Positions 1-8,828 of a DNA stretch of 61,736 nucleotides are shown here, piece after piece (the first letter of the stretch is position 1; each line of letters opens with the position of its first letter). Below the pieces are notes generated by a model, which did not search any database, was not told where the DNA came from, and saw only the letters and a program-made list of their open reading frames with translations. The DNA is from Azoarcus sp. (GTDB taxonomy: Bacteria > Pseudomonadota > Gammaproteobacteria > Burkholderiales > Rhodocyclaceae), in NCBI GenBank assembly GCA_031274995.1, contig JAISPJ010000073.1:1-61736 (forward strand). Reading direction: 5' to 3'. The position numbers and the translations under genes were made by a program.

Positions 1-41
1 CGCGCACCCGGACGGGCGCCCACACTTATCGGTTGTCCAAA

Positions 42-54
42 TTGTCAAAGAGCA
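42..54 (-). promoter_or_regulatory. boxA antitermination site of an rRNA operon leader
   Basis: On the minus strand this reads TGCTCTTTGACAA, one base different from the E. coli rRNA boxA (TGCTCTTTAACAA). BoxA in nascent rRNA recruits NusB/NusE and makes RNA polymerase resistant to termination. It lies about 30 bases downstream of a promoter-like pair and is followed by GC-rich leader running off the left edge, so the 16S gene is inferred just outside the window. The close upstream coding gene argues for the operon leader rather than the 16S-23S spacer, which also carries a boxA. Confidence 0.7.
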
Positions 55-86
55 CGCCCCAAAAACCCCGGGGCGAAAGAGGTGGA

Positions 87-115
87 ATTCTCGCAGACAA
101 AAAAAAAAGTGTCAA
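87..115 (-). promoter_or_regulatory. Probable sigma-70 promoter of the rRNA operon
   Basis: Minus strand: a perfect -35 TTGACA (115 to 110), a 17-base spacer rich in T, and a -10 GAGAAT (92 to 87, four of six consensus bases). The expected start point is near position 80, leading into the boxA leader. The -35 begins two bases past the stop codon of the helicase gene, so the rRNA promoter abuts the preceding gene. Confidence 0.6.
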
Positions 116-116
116 C

Positions 117-2129
117 TCATTCGGACTCTTTCATTCTTTCCTTCCCCGACCCCAAGAAAGACACCGCGACACTTTCGTCACGGGTGCGCCGCATGGCAGG
201 CAAGCTGCGCCAGACGACTTTGCCGTAGGATTTGTCGATCATTCGCGGGTCGCAGACGCACAGCAACCCTCGGTCCCGTTCGCTGCGGATAAGTCGTCCC
301 GCGCCCTGTTTCATATTGATGACGGCACGCGGCAACTGGTAATGGAGAAAGGGATTGATGCCCTGTTTTTCCATGTGCTCGACACGGGCAGCGAACACGG
401 GATCATCGGGCGGGGCAAACGGGAGTTTGTCGATGATGACGAGCGAGAGCGCATCGCCCGGCACGTCGACGCCTTCCCAGAAGCTCTGGCTCGCCACCAG
501 TACGGCGTTGCCCAAGCGGCGGAAGCGTTCCAGCAGTTCAGTGCGCGAACCTTCGCCTTGCAACAGCAGGGGTAACGTCTCTTCATCTTTGTTTTGATCC
601 CCGCTTTGCCGCAAGCCTTTGGCAAGCAGTTCATGGATGCGGCGCATCGCCCTTATCGAGGTGCAGAGTACGAAAGCACGCCCGCGCGACGCACGGATGA
701 GGGGCAGGGCGACCTGCGCCACGGCCTCGGCATATAAGGGGGAGTTGGGATTGGGCATGCCGGTGGGGGCGTAGAGCAATGCCTGTTCACCATAATTGAA
801 GGGGCTGCCCCAGACGCCGGTCAGTGGCGAGGGTTCCATCCCGGTGAGGCCTGTTTCCCGGCAGTAGTGGCCGAGGTCGGCGCCAATGGCAAGCGTGGCA
901 GAGGTAAAAATCCACGCGCATGGACGATCGCCGTCAAGTTGCCGCCGGAAAATGCTCGCCACGTCGAGCGGTGTTGTATTCAGTGTCACGGCATGCGTGA
1001 AGACGTCTGCCCACCGGACCGAGTCTTCCGCCTCACCGGGATTGCGCCAATGTTCGAACCGTGCGACCAGTTCCCGCGTACGGCGCAGGCAATTCGCCAG
1101 CCCTTCGGAGCGTTCGGCCTGTGTGCTCAGCAAGGTGTCGAGACGCGCAAACGCTCCGATGAACGCCGCAAATTGCGCCGAGAATGCTTCCCGTTGCATG
1201 GCTTGCGCCGCCGAGAGTTTGATCGGTTCCGGGCCGAAGGCAAGGCGAAAATCCTTTGTGGCTTTTTCCAGCGCACGTGTCTCATCGATCAGGGCCACGC
1301 AATCGCGTGCGGCGGCGGCGGTCTCGAAACGGGTGTCACGCGCGAGTTCCAGCGCCTGCGTAGTGGAGGCGCTCTCCCCGAAGAAGAGGCTTGCGGTATC
1401 CGGTAACTGATGCGCTTCGTCAAAAATCACCGTGTCGCAACCGGGCAGCAATTCCCCCATGCCTTCGTCTTTCAGCATGAGGTCGGCAAAGAAGAGATGG
1501 TGATTCACGACCACCACATCGGCCTCCATCGCCGCACGCCGCGCTTGCAGGACGAAACACTTCTTGATGTCCGGGCAATCCTGCCCGAGGCAGTTGTCGC
1601 GGGTGGAAGTGGCTGCTATCCAGGCGCTGGAATCTTCCCTCACGCCGGGGCATTCGCTCCGGTCGCCGCTCTTGGTAATCTGCGCAAAGCGGGCAATGGC
1701 GCGAAGATCCGCCGCGTCCTGCGCGGTGAGGAACCGCCCGTCGCGGCGGCTGCGCTCCAGGTGGCAGTGACAGACGTAGTTGGCGCGCCCTTTGAGAAGC
1801 GCGGTCGTTACCGGCAGCTTGAGCGCGTCGCGCACGGTCGGCAGATCGCGTGCAAAGAGTTGATCCTGCAAGGTGCGCGTGCCGGTAGAGATGATGGTTT
1901 TGCCTCCAGAGAACAAGGCCGGGGCAAGATAGGCGAAGGTCTTGCCCGTCCCCGTGCCTGCCTCGGCCACGAGCACGCGATGGCTCACAATGGCTTCCAG
2001 GATGCGCTGGGCCATTCCGAGTTGCTGATCCCGCGCGCGGAACCCCGGAACGGCAGCGGCCAGCGGCCCATCCTCCGCGAAGATGCGGGCCAGATCAGGA
2101 GGTTGCTGTTTGGCGTCGGATTCGCTCAT
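117..2129 (-). CDS. ATP-dependent DNA helicase, DinG/YoaA (XPD-like) family
   Basis: A 670-residue superfamily 2 helicase expected to unwind DNA 5' to 3' in repair or replication-transcription conflicts. Seen: Walker A EAGTGTGKT at about 56-64, DEAH box at about 237-240, and four cysteines between them (about 120, 180, 185, 191) spaced like the iron-sulfur cluster of XPD/DinG proteins. I start at the ATG at 2129 (MSESDAK), five bases after the stop of the upstream hydrolase gene; the longer frame to 2213 lies inside that gene. It is the last gene of a tight leftward run. DinG and YoaA cannot be separated here by eye. Confidence 0.9.
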   Translation of the reverse strand: MSESDAKQQPPDLARIFAEDGPLAAAVPGFRARDQQLGMAQRILEAIVSHRVLVAEAGTGTGKTFAYLAPALFSGGKTIISTGTRTLQDQLFARDLPTVRDALKLPVTTALLKGRANYVCHCHLERSRRDGRFLTAQDAADLRAIARFAQITKSGDRSECPGVREDSSAWIAATSTRDNCLGQDCPDIKKCFVLQARRAAMEADVVVVNHHLFFADLMLKDEGMGELLPGCDTVIFDEAHQLPDTASLFFGESASTTQALELARDTRFETAAAARDCVALIDETRALEKATKDFRLAFGPEPIKLSAAQAMQREAFSAQFAAFIGAFARLDTLLSTQAERSEGLANCLRRTRELVARFEHWRNPGEAEDSVRWADVFTHAVTLNTTPLDVASIFRRQLDGDRPCAWIFTSATLAIGADLGHYCRETGLTGMEPSPLTGVWGSPFNYGEQALLYAPTGMPNPNSPLYAEAVAQVALPLIRASRGRAFVLCTSIRAMRRIHELLAKGLRQSGDQNKDEETLPLLLQGEGSRTELLERFRRLGNAVLVASQSFWEGVDVPGDALSLVIIDKLPFAPPDDPVFAARVEHMEKQGINPFLHYQLPRAVINMKQGAGRLIRSERDRGLLCVCDPRMIDKSYGKVVWRSLPAMRRTRDESVAVSFLGSGKERMKESE

Positions 2130-2133
2130 CGCT

Positions 2134-2940
2134 TCATTGACGGCGATCTTGCACGAAGGCGGCAATGGCATCGATGACGGTTTCTGTCCGAACGAAAAAA
2201 GGAAAGTGCCCACAGCCGTCGATTTTCATCAGTTCCGTCTGCGGCGCGTGGCGCTGGATGGCTTCGATCTGGTCGAGCGTCGCGTATTCGTCCTGCACGC
2301 CCTGAATGGCAAGCGTCGGACAAGCGATTTTTTTCAGCGCGGTCTCGATGTTCCAGCCGCGCCGCGCCGGGTCGAGCCAGACGCGGCACCAGCCGTAAAA
2401 GGCGGAATCCACGTCCCGGTGATATTTCGCCAGCCGTTTGCGAAGGTCGCCCTGTTCATAGGCAGCGCGGGCACGTTCGATACCTGCGATGCAAATTTCC
2501 TCAACCCGGTAATGCGGCGCGATGGTGACGATGCCTGAATAACGCGCACATCCGGGGTCAGACGCCGCCGCGAGCAGGGCAATGGTCCCGCCGTCGCTGT
2601 GCCCGATCAGCCAGGGCCGTTCGATGCCGAGCGTACCAAGCACGGCAGGCAACACATCCAGGGTTTCACGTTCGAGGTAATCAGAGGGAAAAGGCTCATC
2701 ATGCGGCCGGGGCGTGGACTCGCCGTAAGCGAACCGGGAATAGGCGAATCCACGGCATTGCAGGCGTTCACACAGGGCTGCGGGAAAACTGCGCCACAAT
2801 TCGACACAGCCCAACCCCTCATGAAGAAAAACGATTGTCGGCGCATCCGCCGAAATGTTTTCCGGGCCAAGCCGGGAGTATTCGAGCTCCAGCGCACGGG
2901 AACGCACATCGTTCGGCGGAAGGACAAGGAATTGTTTCAT
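2134..2940 (-). CDS. Alpha/beta hydrolase
   Basis: A 268-residue alpha/beta-hydrolase-fold protein. Visible elements: an oxyanion-loop stretch FLHEGLG near 38-44, the nucleophile elbow GHSDGG with Ser at 115, a candidate acid Asp at about 217 (QDEYAT) and the catalytic His at about 245 (GCGHFPFF). Substrate is unknown. The ATG at 2940 is chosen because longer starts would run into zapE, which ends at 2945. Its place between zapE and the helicase in a tightly packed run suggests cotranscription but says little about function. Confidence 0.85.
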   Translation of the reverse strand: MKQFLVLPPNDVRSRALELEYSRLGPENISADAPTIVFLHEGLGCVELWRSFPAALCERLQCRGFAYSRFAYGESTPRPHDEPFPSDYLERETLDVLPAVLGTLGIERPWLIGHSDGGTIALLAAASDPGCARYSGIVTIAPHYRVEEICIAGIERARAAYEQGDLRKRLAKYHRDVDSAFYGWCRVWLDPARRGWNIETALKKIACPTLAIQGVQDEYATLDQIEAIQRHAPQTELMKIDGCGHFPFFVRTETVIDAIAAFVQDRRQ

Positions 2941-2944
2941 TGGT

Positions 2945-4081
2945 TCATGCTTCAGAATCATTTTGCAAGGTTTCCTGGCGGTGCGGTTCAGCCAGGTACT
3001 CGCGCGTGCGCATCTCGACAAGGCGGCTCACGGTGCGGGTAAACTCGTTGGCGTGCACCCCTTCGATGTAGAGCGCATGCGCCGGGCCTGCCGCACTGGC
3101 GACGAGTTTGACACGAAAGTCGTAGAGCACGTCGATAAGCCAAGTGAACCGCCGCGCTTCCGACGCCTCGCCCGCACGCATCAGCGGGATGCCCGAGAGC
3201 AGCACGGTATGATAGGCGCGGGCGATTTCCAGATAATCGTTCTGCGAACGCGCCGTGCGGCAAAGCACGTCGAAATCGAACCAGATCACGTCATCGGCGC
3301 GGCCACGCACGGGCAGCCGACGCTCCAGCACTTCGATTTCTCCCGCCTGCGGGACGATTCCCGTCAAGCGACGGAAGTCCTCGATCAACCTCGCTTCTGC
3401 CCCGACATCGGCGGGAACGAGCCAGGATTCGATCTCTTCCAGCGCCCGCAGGCGATAGTCGAGGCCATTATCGACTTCGAGCACGTCGAACCGCGCCTTG
3501 ACCATCTTGATCGCAGGCAGAAAATTGACCCGCATCAGGCCGTCCGGGTACAGCCCGTCAGGCGGGTAATTGGAAGTCATCACGAAGATCACGCCGCGCA
3601 CGAACAGGGCTTCCAGCAAACGGCCCAGAATCATCGCGTCGGCGATGTCCGAGACGTGAAATTCGTCGAAACACAGAAGCCGCGCCTGGGCAGCGATACG
3701 GTCAGCGACGTTTTGCAGCGGATCGGGCAGATTCAGGCGGCGCAAATCGTTCTGCACTTCCTGCATGAAGGCGTGGAAATGGACGCGGCGCTTTCTTCGG
3801 TACGGAACCGTGTCGAAGAAGCAATCCATCAAAAAACTCTTGCCACGCCCTACCCCGCCCCAGAGGTAGACACTCTTTGGCGGGGGCGGATGAATGAGCA
3901 TCTTGCGCAGTTTCGTGCGGCGGGCGGCCTTGAAGGTCAGCAATTCACCGTAAAGTTTTTGCAGGCGCGCCACTGCCGCACGCTGCGCCGGATCAGCCGC
4001 GTAGCCACGGGTAAGAAGTTGCGATTCATAGGCTTCGAGCACGCCGTGCTCGGAGGCATTCAAAATCCTGTGAGGAGACAC
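2945..4081 (-). CDS. zapE: Cell division ATPase ZapE (AFG1 family)
   Basis: A 378-residue AFG1/ZapE P-loop ATPase. In gammaproteobacteria ZapE acts at the FtsZ ring late in division; mitochondrial AFG1 helps clear misassembled respiratory subunits. Seen: Walker A GGVGRGKS at 75-82 and Walker B LLCFDEFHV at about 135-143, both as in the family, and an ADPAQRAAV segment near the N-terminus that is also typical. The start is a GTG at 4081, two bases past the stop of the thioesterase gene, with an AAGG ribosome site inside that gene. Length fits the family. Confidence 0.9.
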   Translation of the reverse strand: MSPHRILNASEHGVLEAYESQLLTRGYAADPAQRAAVARLQKLYGELLTFKAARRTKLRKMLIHPPPPKSVYLWGGVGRGKSFLMDCFFDTVPYRRKRRVHFHAFMQEVQNDLRRLNLPDPLQNVADRIAAQARLLCFDEFHVSDIADAMILGRLLEALFVRGVIFVMTSNYPPDGLYPDGLMRVNFLPAIKMVKARFDVLEVDNGLDYRLRALEEIESWLVPADVGAEARLIEDFRRLTGIVPQAGEIEVLERRLPVRGRADDVIWFDFDVLCRTARSQNDYLEIARAYHTVLLSGIPLMRAGEASEARRFTWLIDVLYDFRVKLVASAAGPAHALYIEGVHANEFTRTVSRLVEMRTREYLAEPHRQETLQNDSEA

Positions 4082-4083
4082 GA

Positions 4084-4599
4084 TCAGGCCTTGTGCCCTA
4101 CCTCATACTCGCCGCCTTTGTTATGCGCCTGACCGGCCAGCGCGTCGGTATCGACCCGGAAGAAAATCGAATCGCCGACGGCAGTCAGTTCGTCGCCCGC
4201 GCGAATCTCGCAGATCACCCGCGATTTACGCCCGACTTTGCCCTCGACCCACGCGGAAAGATGGAGCGGAAAACCCATCGGCGTAGGCTTCAGGTATCGG
4301 ACGCCCAATTGGCCCGTGACACAGTTGATGCTTGGCAGAGAGCCCGGCTCGCGGCCATCGGCGCGATAGTGATACGCCATGACTGTCCAGTTGGAATGGC
4401 AATCCACCAGCATCGCCAGAAAACCGCCATACACCAGACCCGGCCAGCTCGAATACTTTTGCTCGGGATTCACCGTGGCAATCACATGTTTGCCGTCATC
4501 GGCCCAATAACTTTTGATCTGGATGCCATTTGGATTGGCGGGACCGCAACCGTAACAAATGCCTTGCGGCCCGCAGACATCCTGCAATGCCTTGACCAT
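4084..4599 (-). CDS. PaaI-like hotdog-fold acyl-CoA thioesterase
   Basis: A 171-residue single hotdog-domain protein. The stretch GLVYGGFLAMLVDCHSNWT resembles the active-site helix of PaaI/YbgC-like thioesterases, which hydrolyse acyl- or aryl-CoA esters. The ATG at 4599 is preceded by a good GGAGGAG site (minus strand), whereas the frame open to 4908 lies inside paaK. It follows paaK by 37 bases, which supports a role in releasing stalled phenylacetyl-CoA-type thioesters. An N-terminal CYGCGPANPNG is common in this subgroup. The substrate is inferred from context. Confidence 0.85.
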   Translation of the reverse strand: MVKALQDVCGPQGICYGCGPANPNGIQIKSYWADDGKHVIATVNPEQKYSSWPGLVYGGFLAMLVDCHSNWTVMAYHYRADGREPGSLPSINCVTGQLGVRYLKPTPMGFPLHLSAWVEGKVGRKSRVICEIRAGDELTAVGDSIFFRVDTDALAGQAHNKGGEYEVGHKA

Positions 4600-4636
4600 G
4601 TTCTCCTCCCCCCGGCTGGGAAACCGGATATCAACG

Positions 4637-5962
4637 TCAAAATTTTTCCCGTTTGTCTTCGACTCGTTTGCTTTTCCCGACCGTGCGCTCGATGCTGCCC
4701 GGTTCGGCAAGTTTGACGATCGGGGTGATGAGCAACGCTTGCCTGAGCCGGTCGACGACGTGCTGTCTGAAATGATCCATTTGCTCAAACGAATCGGAAA
4801 AGGCATCCGGCAACAACTCCACCATGACCGTAATGCGATCCATGCCGGCTTCATTGTCCAGCACGATCCGGTAATGCGGGGCCAAGCCCTGTATGCCGAC
4901 GAGCACATCTTCCACCTGACTCGGGAAAAGGTTCGCGCCCCGCACGATCAGCATGTCGTCGGTACGGGCACGCACCTTGCTCATCCGGGCATGAGTACGC
5001 CCGCAGGCGCACGGCCCGGTGGTGACGCGCGTCAGGTCGCGCGTCCGGTAACGCATCACCGGGAACGCCTCCTTGCTCAACGGGGTCAGCACCAGTTCGC
5101 CCTCCTGGCCTTCAGGCAGCGGTTCATTTGTCACCGGGTTGATGACTTCCCACAGGTAGTGATCTTCATTGATGTGGTTCCAGTCGCGCGCGGCGAGGCA
5201 CTCCCCGCCCACACCGGGGCCACTGACTTCGGTCAGACCGTAATTGTCCGTACAGATGATATGCATCCGGCGTTCGATTTCGCGCCTCATTCCAAGCGTG
5301 CAAGGCTCTCCCCCGAAAAGCCCCACCCGCAAGCTGGACGAAGCCCAATCGAAACCGAGGCTTTCCCCGACCTCACACATGTGCAGCGCATAAGAAGGCG
5401 TTGCAATCAGCACCGTGGTACTGTAGTCCCCGATCATCATCAAATGCCGTTCCGTGTTGCCGGAACCTGCGGGAACGATCATGCAGCCCAGTTTTTCGCA
5501 GCCATAATGCAGGCCGAACCCGCCTGTAAACATACCGTAACCGAACGCCATCTGCACACGGTCTGCGGGCGTGACGCCGGCCATCATCACCATCCGCGCG
5601 ACGCAATCGCTCCAGACATCGAGGTCACGCCTGCTATAGCCGATAACGACAGGCTTGCCGGTCGTTCCCGAGGAAGAGTGCAAACGCACCACGCTATCCA
5701 GAGGAATCGCGCACAGGCCGAACGGATAGGTGTCGCGCAAGGTCTGTTTATCGGTAAAAGGCAGAAGCCGCACGTCCTCCAGGCTGCGAATGTCTTCCGG
5801 CTTCACTCCGAGATCCCGGAAACGCTCCCTGTACCAAGGGACCCGCTCAAACGCCCAGGCAACCTGGTGGCGCAATTTCTCAAGTTGAATCCTGAGAATG
5901 TCTTCGCGCGGCGCTGTTTCGATTTCAGGATCGAAATAATTCCCTTGTAAATTTTTTATCAT
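4637..5962 (-). CDS. paaK: Phenylacetate--CoA ligase
   Basis: A 441-residue adenylate-forming enzyme that activates phenylacetate (or a related arylacetate) to its CoA thioester with ATP. Seen: the AMP-binding loop SSSGTTGKP at about 96-104, and RTRDLTR and CACGRTHARM in the C-terminal half, all typical of PaaK. The start at 5962 (MIKNLQGNYFDPE) is the family N-terminus; the open frame to 6073 runs into the ACT gene. The immediately upstream tandem-ACT gene is the usual partner of paaK in anaerobes and facultative anaerobes that oxidise aromatic amino acids. Confidence 0.93.
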   Translation of the reverse strand: MIKNLQGNYFDPEIETAPREDILRIQLEKLRHQVAWAFERVPWYRERFRDLGVKPEDIRSLEDVRLLPFTDKQTLRDTYPFGLCAIPLDSVVRLHSSSGTTGKPVVIGYSRRDLDVWSDCVARMVMMAGVTPADRVQMAFGYGMFTGGFGLHYGCEKLGCMIVPAGSGNTERHLMMIGDYSTTVLIATPSYALHMCEVGESLGFDWASSSLRVGLFGGEPCTLGMRREIERRMHIICTDNYGLTEVSGPGVGGECLAARDWNHINEDHYLWEVINPVTNEPLPEGQEGELVLTPLSKEAFPVMRYRTRDLTRVTTGPCACGRTHARMSKVRARTDDMLIVRGANLFPSQVEDVLVGIQGLAPHYRIVLDNEAGMDRITVMVELLPDAFSDSFEQMDHFRQHVVDRLRQALLITPIVKLAEPGSIERTVGKSKRVEDKREKF

Positions 5963-5984
5963 GTCGGCTTCATTCTTTGCAGGG

Positions 5985-6404
5985 TTACAGGATTTCCAAT
6001 AACTCTTCTTGCGAGATGAGTTCGATTGGTTGATGCTGCAAAGCCACTTCAGCAGAAACTGTGTCATCCACATGAATTGCGATGATGGTGGAAATCAGGG
6101 AATAGCTGTAGAGCACATTGATGCCCGCCTCCGCAATGATTCCCATGACACGCGCCAACTCCCCCGGCTTGTCGGGCAGGCGGATACACAGCACTTGCGC
6201 CTGGGTGGCGGCGCAGCCCCGCTTGCGCAGTACGTCAAGCGCAACATCGGGTTTATCCAGGATGAAGCGCGCAATCCCGTAATCACCCGTATCGGAAGCC
6301 GAATAACCGCGCACATTGACTCCCGCAGCCTCAAAAGCATCAAGGATTTTTTTCAGATGGCCTGGCCGGTTTTCGAGGAAAACACTAATCTGCGAAACTG
6401 CCAT
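5985..6404 (-). CDS. Tandem ACT-domain regulatory protein
   Basis: A 139-residue protein made of two ACT domains: ISVFLENRPGHLKKILDAFE near the N-terminus and RLPDKPGELARVMGIIAEAG in the middle each show the ACT start with a Gly-centred ligand-binding turn. ACT domains bind amino acids. Coupling to paaK 22 bases downstream suggests sensing of phenylalanine or another aromatic amino acid or its product. It is first in the leftward run; a GGAG lies 11 bases before the ATG. No catalytic domain is present. Confidence 0.85.
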   Translation of the reverse strand: MAVSQISVFLENRPGHLKKILDAFEAAGVNVRGYSASDTGDYGIARFILDKPDVALDVLRKRGCAATQAQVLCIRLPDKPGELARVMGIIAEAGINVLYSYSLISTIIAIHVDDTVSAEVALQHQPIELISQEELLEIL

Positions 6405-6762
6405 AATGGTATATTCTCCTGCCGCAACTGTGACGACACACGGTTCTTTTCAAAAAAGAGTTCGGTGATGATACTTTAAAACTGTTCGACGTACTTGCTT
6501 TATCGTTATGATGAACACCATATCATCAGCACGGACAGCCAAATGGAGCTTGCGTTTCTGTGATGTTTTCTTTATTAGGAGAAGAAAAAACATATGCCGA
6601 AATAAACCCGCAAAGCACTGTGGCATACATCACAGGAATGGCGTGAGTTTGTGCCTTGGCATATTTCCGCGCACTGCACTAACATTAAGCATAACTTTTT
6701 AGCAAAAGAAAGCAATCCCATCCTCATCAACCCGTACCGCAGTCACTAACAAGTTACCCTCC
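6405..6762. other. Divergent intergenic region between the ACT/paaK run and the two-component genes
   Basis: This 358-base stretch is AT-richer than the genes on either side and must hold promoters for both directions. TGATGA occurs at about 6465-6470 and again at 6509-6514, where it faces TCATCA at 6523-6528, giving an inverted repeat that could be an operator. I could not place a convincing -35/-10 or -24/-12 pair. A 64-codon frame at 6508-6702 shows no family resemblance and is not called. Confidence 0.4.
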
Positions 6763-8163
6763 ATGTCGGCCAGTTCCATACCTTCCACTCCTGACACCGG
6801 GCGCGTTCGCTGGATCGGATGGTGGCCTTATGGCTCACTGGCGCTGTTGGTTGCAGTGAGCTTCGGGTCCACCCTGCTCGCTGTATCCATCCATACCCGC
6901 AGCGATTCGGAATGGTTCCCCGCCGCCATCGCCATCTTGGTGCTTGGAGAAATAGCGATAATCGGACTCGCCGTCTTCTTGGGCGTGCGAAAGATGCACC
7001 AGGAAATGCGCCGGAAACTTGAAAGCCATCTCAACGCAGAGGCCGCGCTGCGGCAAGCCGACACGTTCCGTCAGGCGCTCGAAGCCTCGACCTCCGGCGG
7101 GTTGCGCGCCCGCGACAACGAAGGCCGCATCATCTATGTAAGCCCGGCCTTTTGCCGCATGACCGGCTTTGGCAGCGAAGAATTGCTCGGCACATGTTTT
7201 CCTGCCGTTCCCTACTGGAACCCCCTGCACTCCGAATGCAATCTGGAAAAGTTCAACCGGGCCATGAACGGAGAAATCCAGAGTAACGCCCTTGAAGTTT
7301 CCATGCAGCGCAAAAACGGCGAGACGTTTGATGCGCTCGTCATCGAAAGCCCGTTCGTCGACGTTGCAGGCCAGCATATCGGCTGGCTTGGGGCGGTCAT
7401 CGACATTACCGAGCAAAAACGCGTCCGGGATGAAAACAAGCGGCAATACGAGCGTTTGCAGGCCACATCCCGGCTCATCACGATGGGAGAAATGGCCTCG
7501 ACAATGGCGCACGAACTCAACCAGCCCCTGGCTGCCATTTCCAGTTACGTCACCGGCTGCCTGAACCAGCTCGAATCAAACCATATCGACATAACCGAGT
7601 TGAAGGACGTGCAGCAAAGGATCGCCAAACAGGCCCGGCGCGCGGCGAACATCATCGGGCACGTCCACTCCTTCGTGCGCCGCACCGAACCCAATTTCAC
7701 CCCCAGTGACCTCAATTTCATCGTGCGCGAGGCCATTACCCTTATTGAAGTCGGTCTCGCCAAACATGAGGCACGCATCAACTGCGAATTCCAGAGAAAC
7801 CTGCCTCTGGTCAGTGTCGACACCCAGATGATTGAGCAGGTCATCATCAATCTGCTGCGCAACGGTGTCGACGCCATGGCTAACGTCCCACCGGAAAAAC
7901 GGGTAATCAGCGTTTCCACCTACATAGCCACCAACGGTGTTTCCTTGGCCATATCCGACCAGGGCTGCGGCATTTCCCCCGAAGTTGCGGCCCATTTGTT
8001 TGAACCATTTTTCACGACAAAAGAAAAAGGCATGGGCATGGGGCTGAACATCTGCCGCACGATCATCGAATTGCACCACGGACAGCTTGCGTTTGAACCC
8101 AACCCGTCCGGGGGGACTATTTTTACGCTTACACTGCGCGCGAGTCCGTTGCACTCAGAGTAA
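6763..8163 (+). CDS. Membrane-bound PAS sensor histidine kinase (FixL/TodS-like)
   Basis: A 466-residue sensor kinase. Two hydrophobic segments (about 22-43 and 52-74) anchor it in the inner membrane with a short periplasmic loop. A PAS domain spans about 100-220, followed by a HisKA domain with the phospho-acceptor His at 250 (AHELNQPLAA) and a HATPase domain with N-box NLLRNGVDAM (about 363-372) and G1 box SDQGCGIS. It pairs with the FixJ-type regulator directly downstream. The signal is unknown; no heme ligand is evident. Its position divergent from the paaK run makes control of that run plausible, by context only. Confidence 0.9.
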   Translation: MSASSIPSTPDTGRVRWIGWWPYGSLALLVAVSFGSTLLAVSIHTRSDSEWFPAAIAILVLGEIAIIGLAVFLGVRKMHQEMRRKLESHLNAEAALRQADTFRQALEASTSGGLRARDNEGRIIYVSPAFCRMTGFGSEELLGTCFPAVPYWNPLHSECNLEKFNRAMNGEIQSNALEVSMQRKNGETFDALVIESPFVDVAGQHIGWLGAVIDITEQKRVRDENKRQYERLQATSRLITMGEMASTMAHELNQPLAAISSYVTGCLNQLESNHIDITELKDVQQRIAKQARRAANIIGHVHSFVRRTEPNFTPSDLNFIVREAITLIEVGLAKHEARINCEFQRNLPLVSVDTQMIEQVIINLLRNGVDAMANVPPEKRVISVSTYIATNGVSLAISDQGCGISPEVAAHLFEPFFTTKEKGMGMGLNICRTIIELHHGQLAFEPNPSGGTIFTLTLRASPLHSE

Positions 8164-8167
8164 AAAA

Positions 8168-8785
8168 ATGATTCCAATGACCCAAACAAACCTCGCTCAC
8201 GTCATTGATGACGACGAAGCCATATGTGATGCCCTTGCCTGGCAGTTGCGCACGCGCAAAATCGAATGCTCAACCTGGCCAAGCGCGGAAGATTTCCTGG
8301 ACGCCTGGCGGCCCGAATGGCGTGGCTGCATCGTGCTGGATATCCGGCTCAACGGAATGAGCGGACTCACCTGTTTCGACACCTTGGTTGAGAATCATTG
8401 CCAGTTGCCGGTGATCTTCATTACCGGGCAGGGAGACATTCAAATGGCGGTCGACGCCATCAAAAAAGGCGCGTTCGATTTCGTGGAAAAACCGTTCAAC
8501 CACAACGAACTCGTCGACCGTGTACTGGCAGCCTTTGAACTGAGCGACAAACGGCGCTACATCGAAGCCAGCCGTGAGACCGTCGAGGAGCGGCTTGCCT
8601 CACTGACTCCGCGCGAACGAGAAGTCATGGATTTGATCCTCGAAGGCCGCTACAACAAAGTCATCGCCAACCAGTTGGTCATTTCGATGCGTACCGTCGA
8701 GGCGCACCGTTCGCACATTTTCAACAAGATGAAAGTGCGCTCGGCAGTGGAATTGGCGCAATTGTTGTCGGTCTTGAAGAACTGA
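8168..8785 (+). CDS. FixJ-family response regulator
   Basis: A 205-residue regulator: N-terminal receiver with acidic pocket DDD (14-16), phospho-acceptor Asp58 (VLDIRLNG), Thr in FITGQGD and Lys108 (VEKPF), then a LuxR-type helix-turn-helix (LTPREREVMDLILEG to RTVEAHRSHIFNKM). The gene begins four bases after the kinase stop. ATG codons at 8168 and 8177 are both possible starts; the frame upstream of them overlaps the kinase and is ignored. Expected to be phosphorylated by the upstream kinase and to activate transcription. Confidence 0.92.
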   Translation: MIPMTQTNLAHVIDDDEAICDALAWQLRTRKIECSTWPSAEDFLDAWRPEWRGCIVLDIRLNGMSGLTCFDTLVENHCQLPVIFITGQGDIQMAVDAIKKGAFDFVEKPFNHNELVDRVLAAFELSDKRRYIEASRETVEERLASLTPREREVMDLILEGRYNKVIANQLVISMRTVEAHRSHIFNKMKVRSAVELAQLLSVLKN

Positions 8786-8828
8786 GGCTCGCAGGCTGAA
8801 CCCTCCCTGGTTGGTGTCTCCCGACAGT

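Noticed and set aside
6655-6680. Possible sigma-54 promoter (TTGGCATATTTCCGCGC) before the sensor kinase
   Set aside because: The GG and GC elements are one base off the required distance and the -12 part does not match.
6508-6702. 64-codon plus-strand frame upstream of the sensor kinase
   Set aside because: No family resemblance, no clear ribosome site, and an odd residue mix rich in Arg and Cys. It is more likely regulatory DNA.
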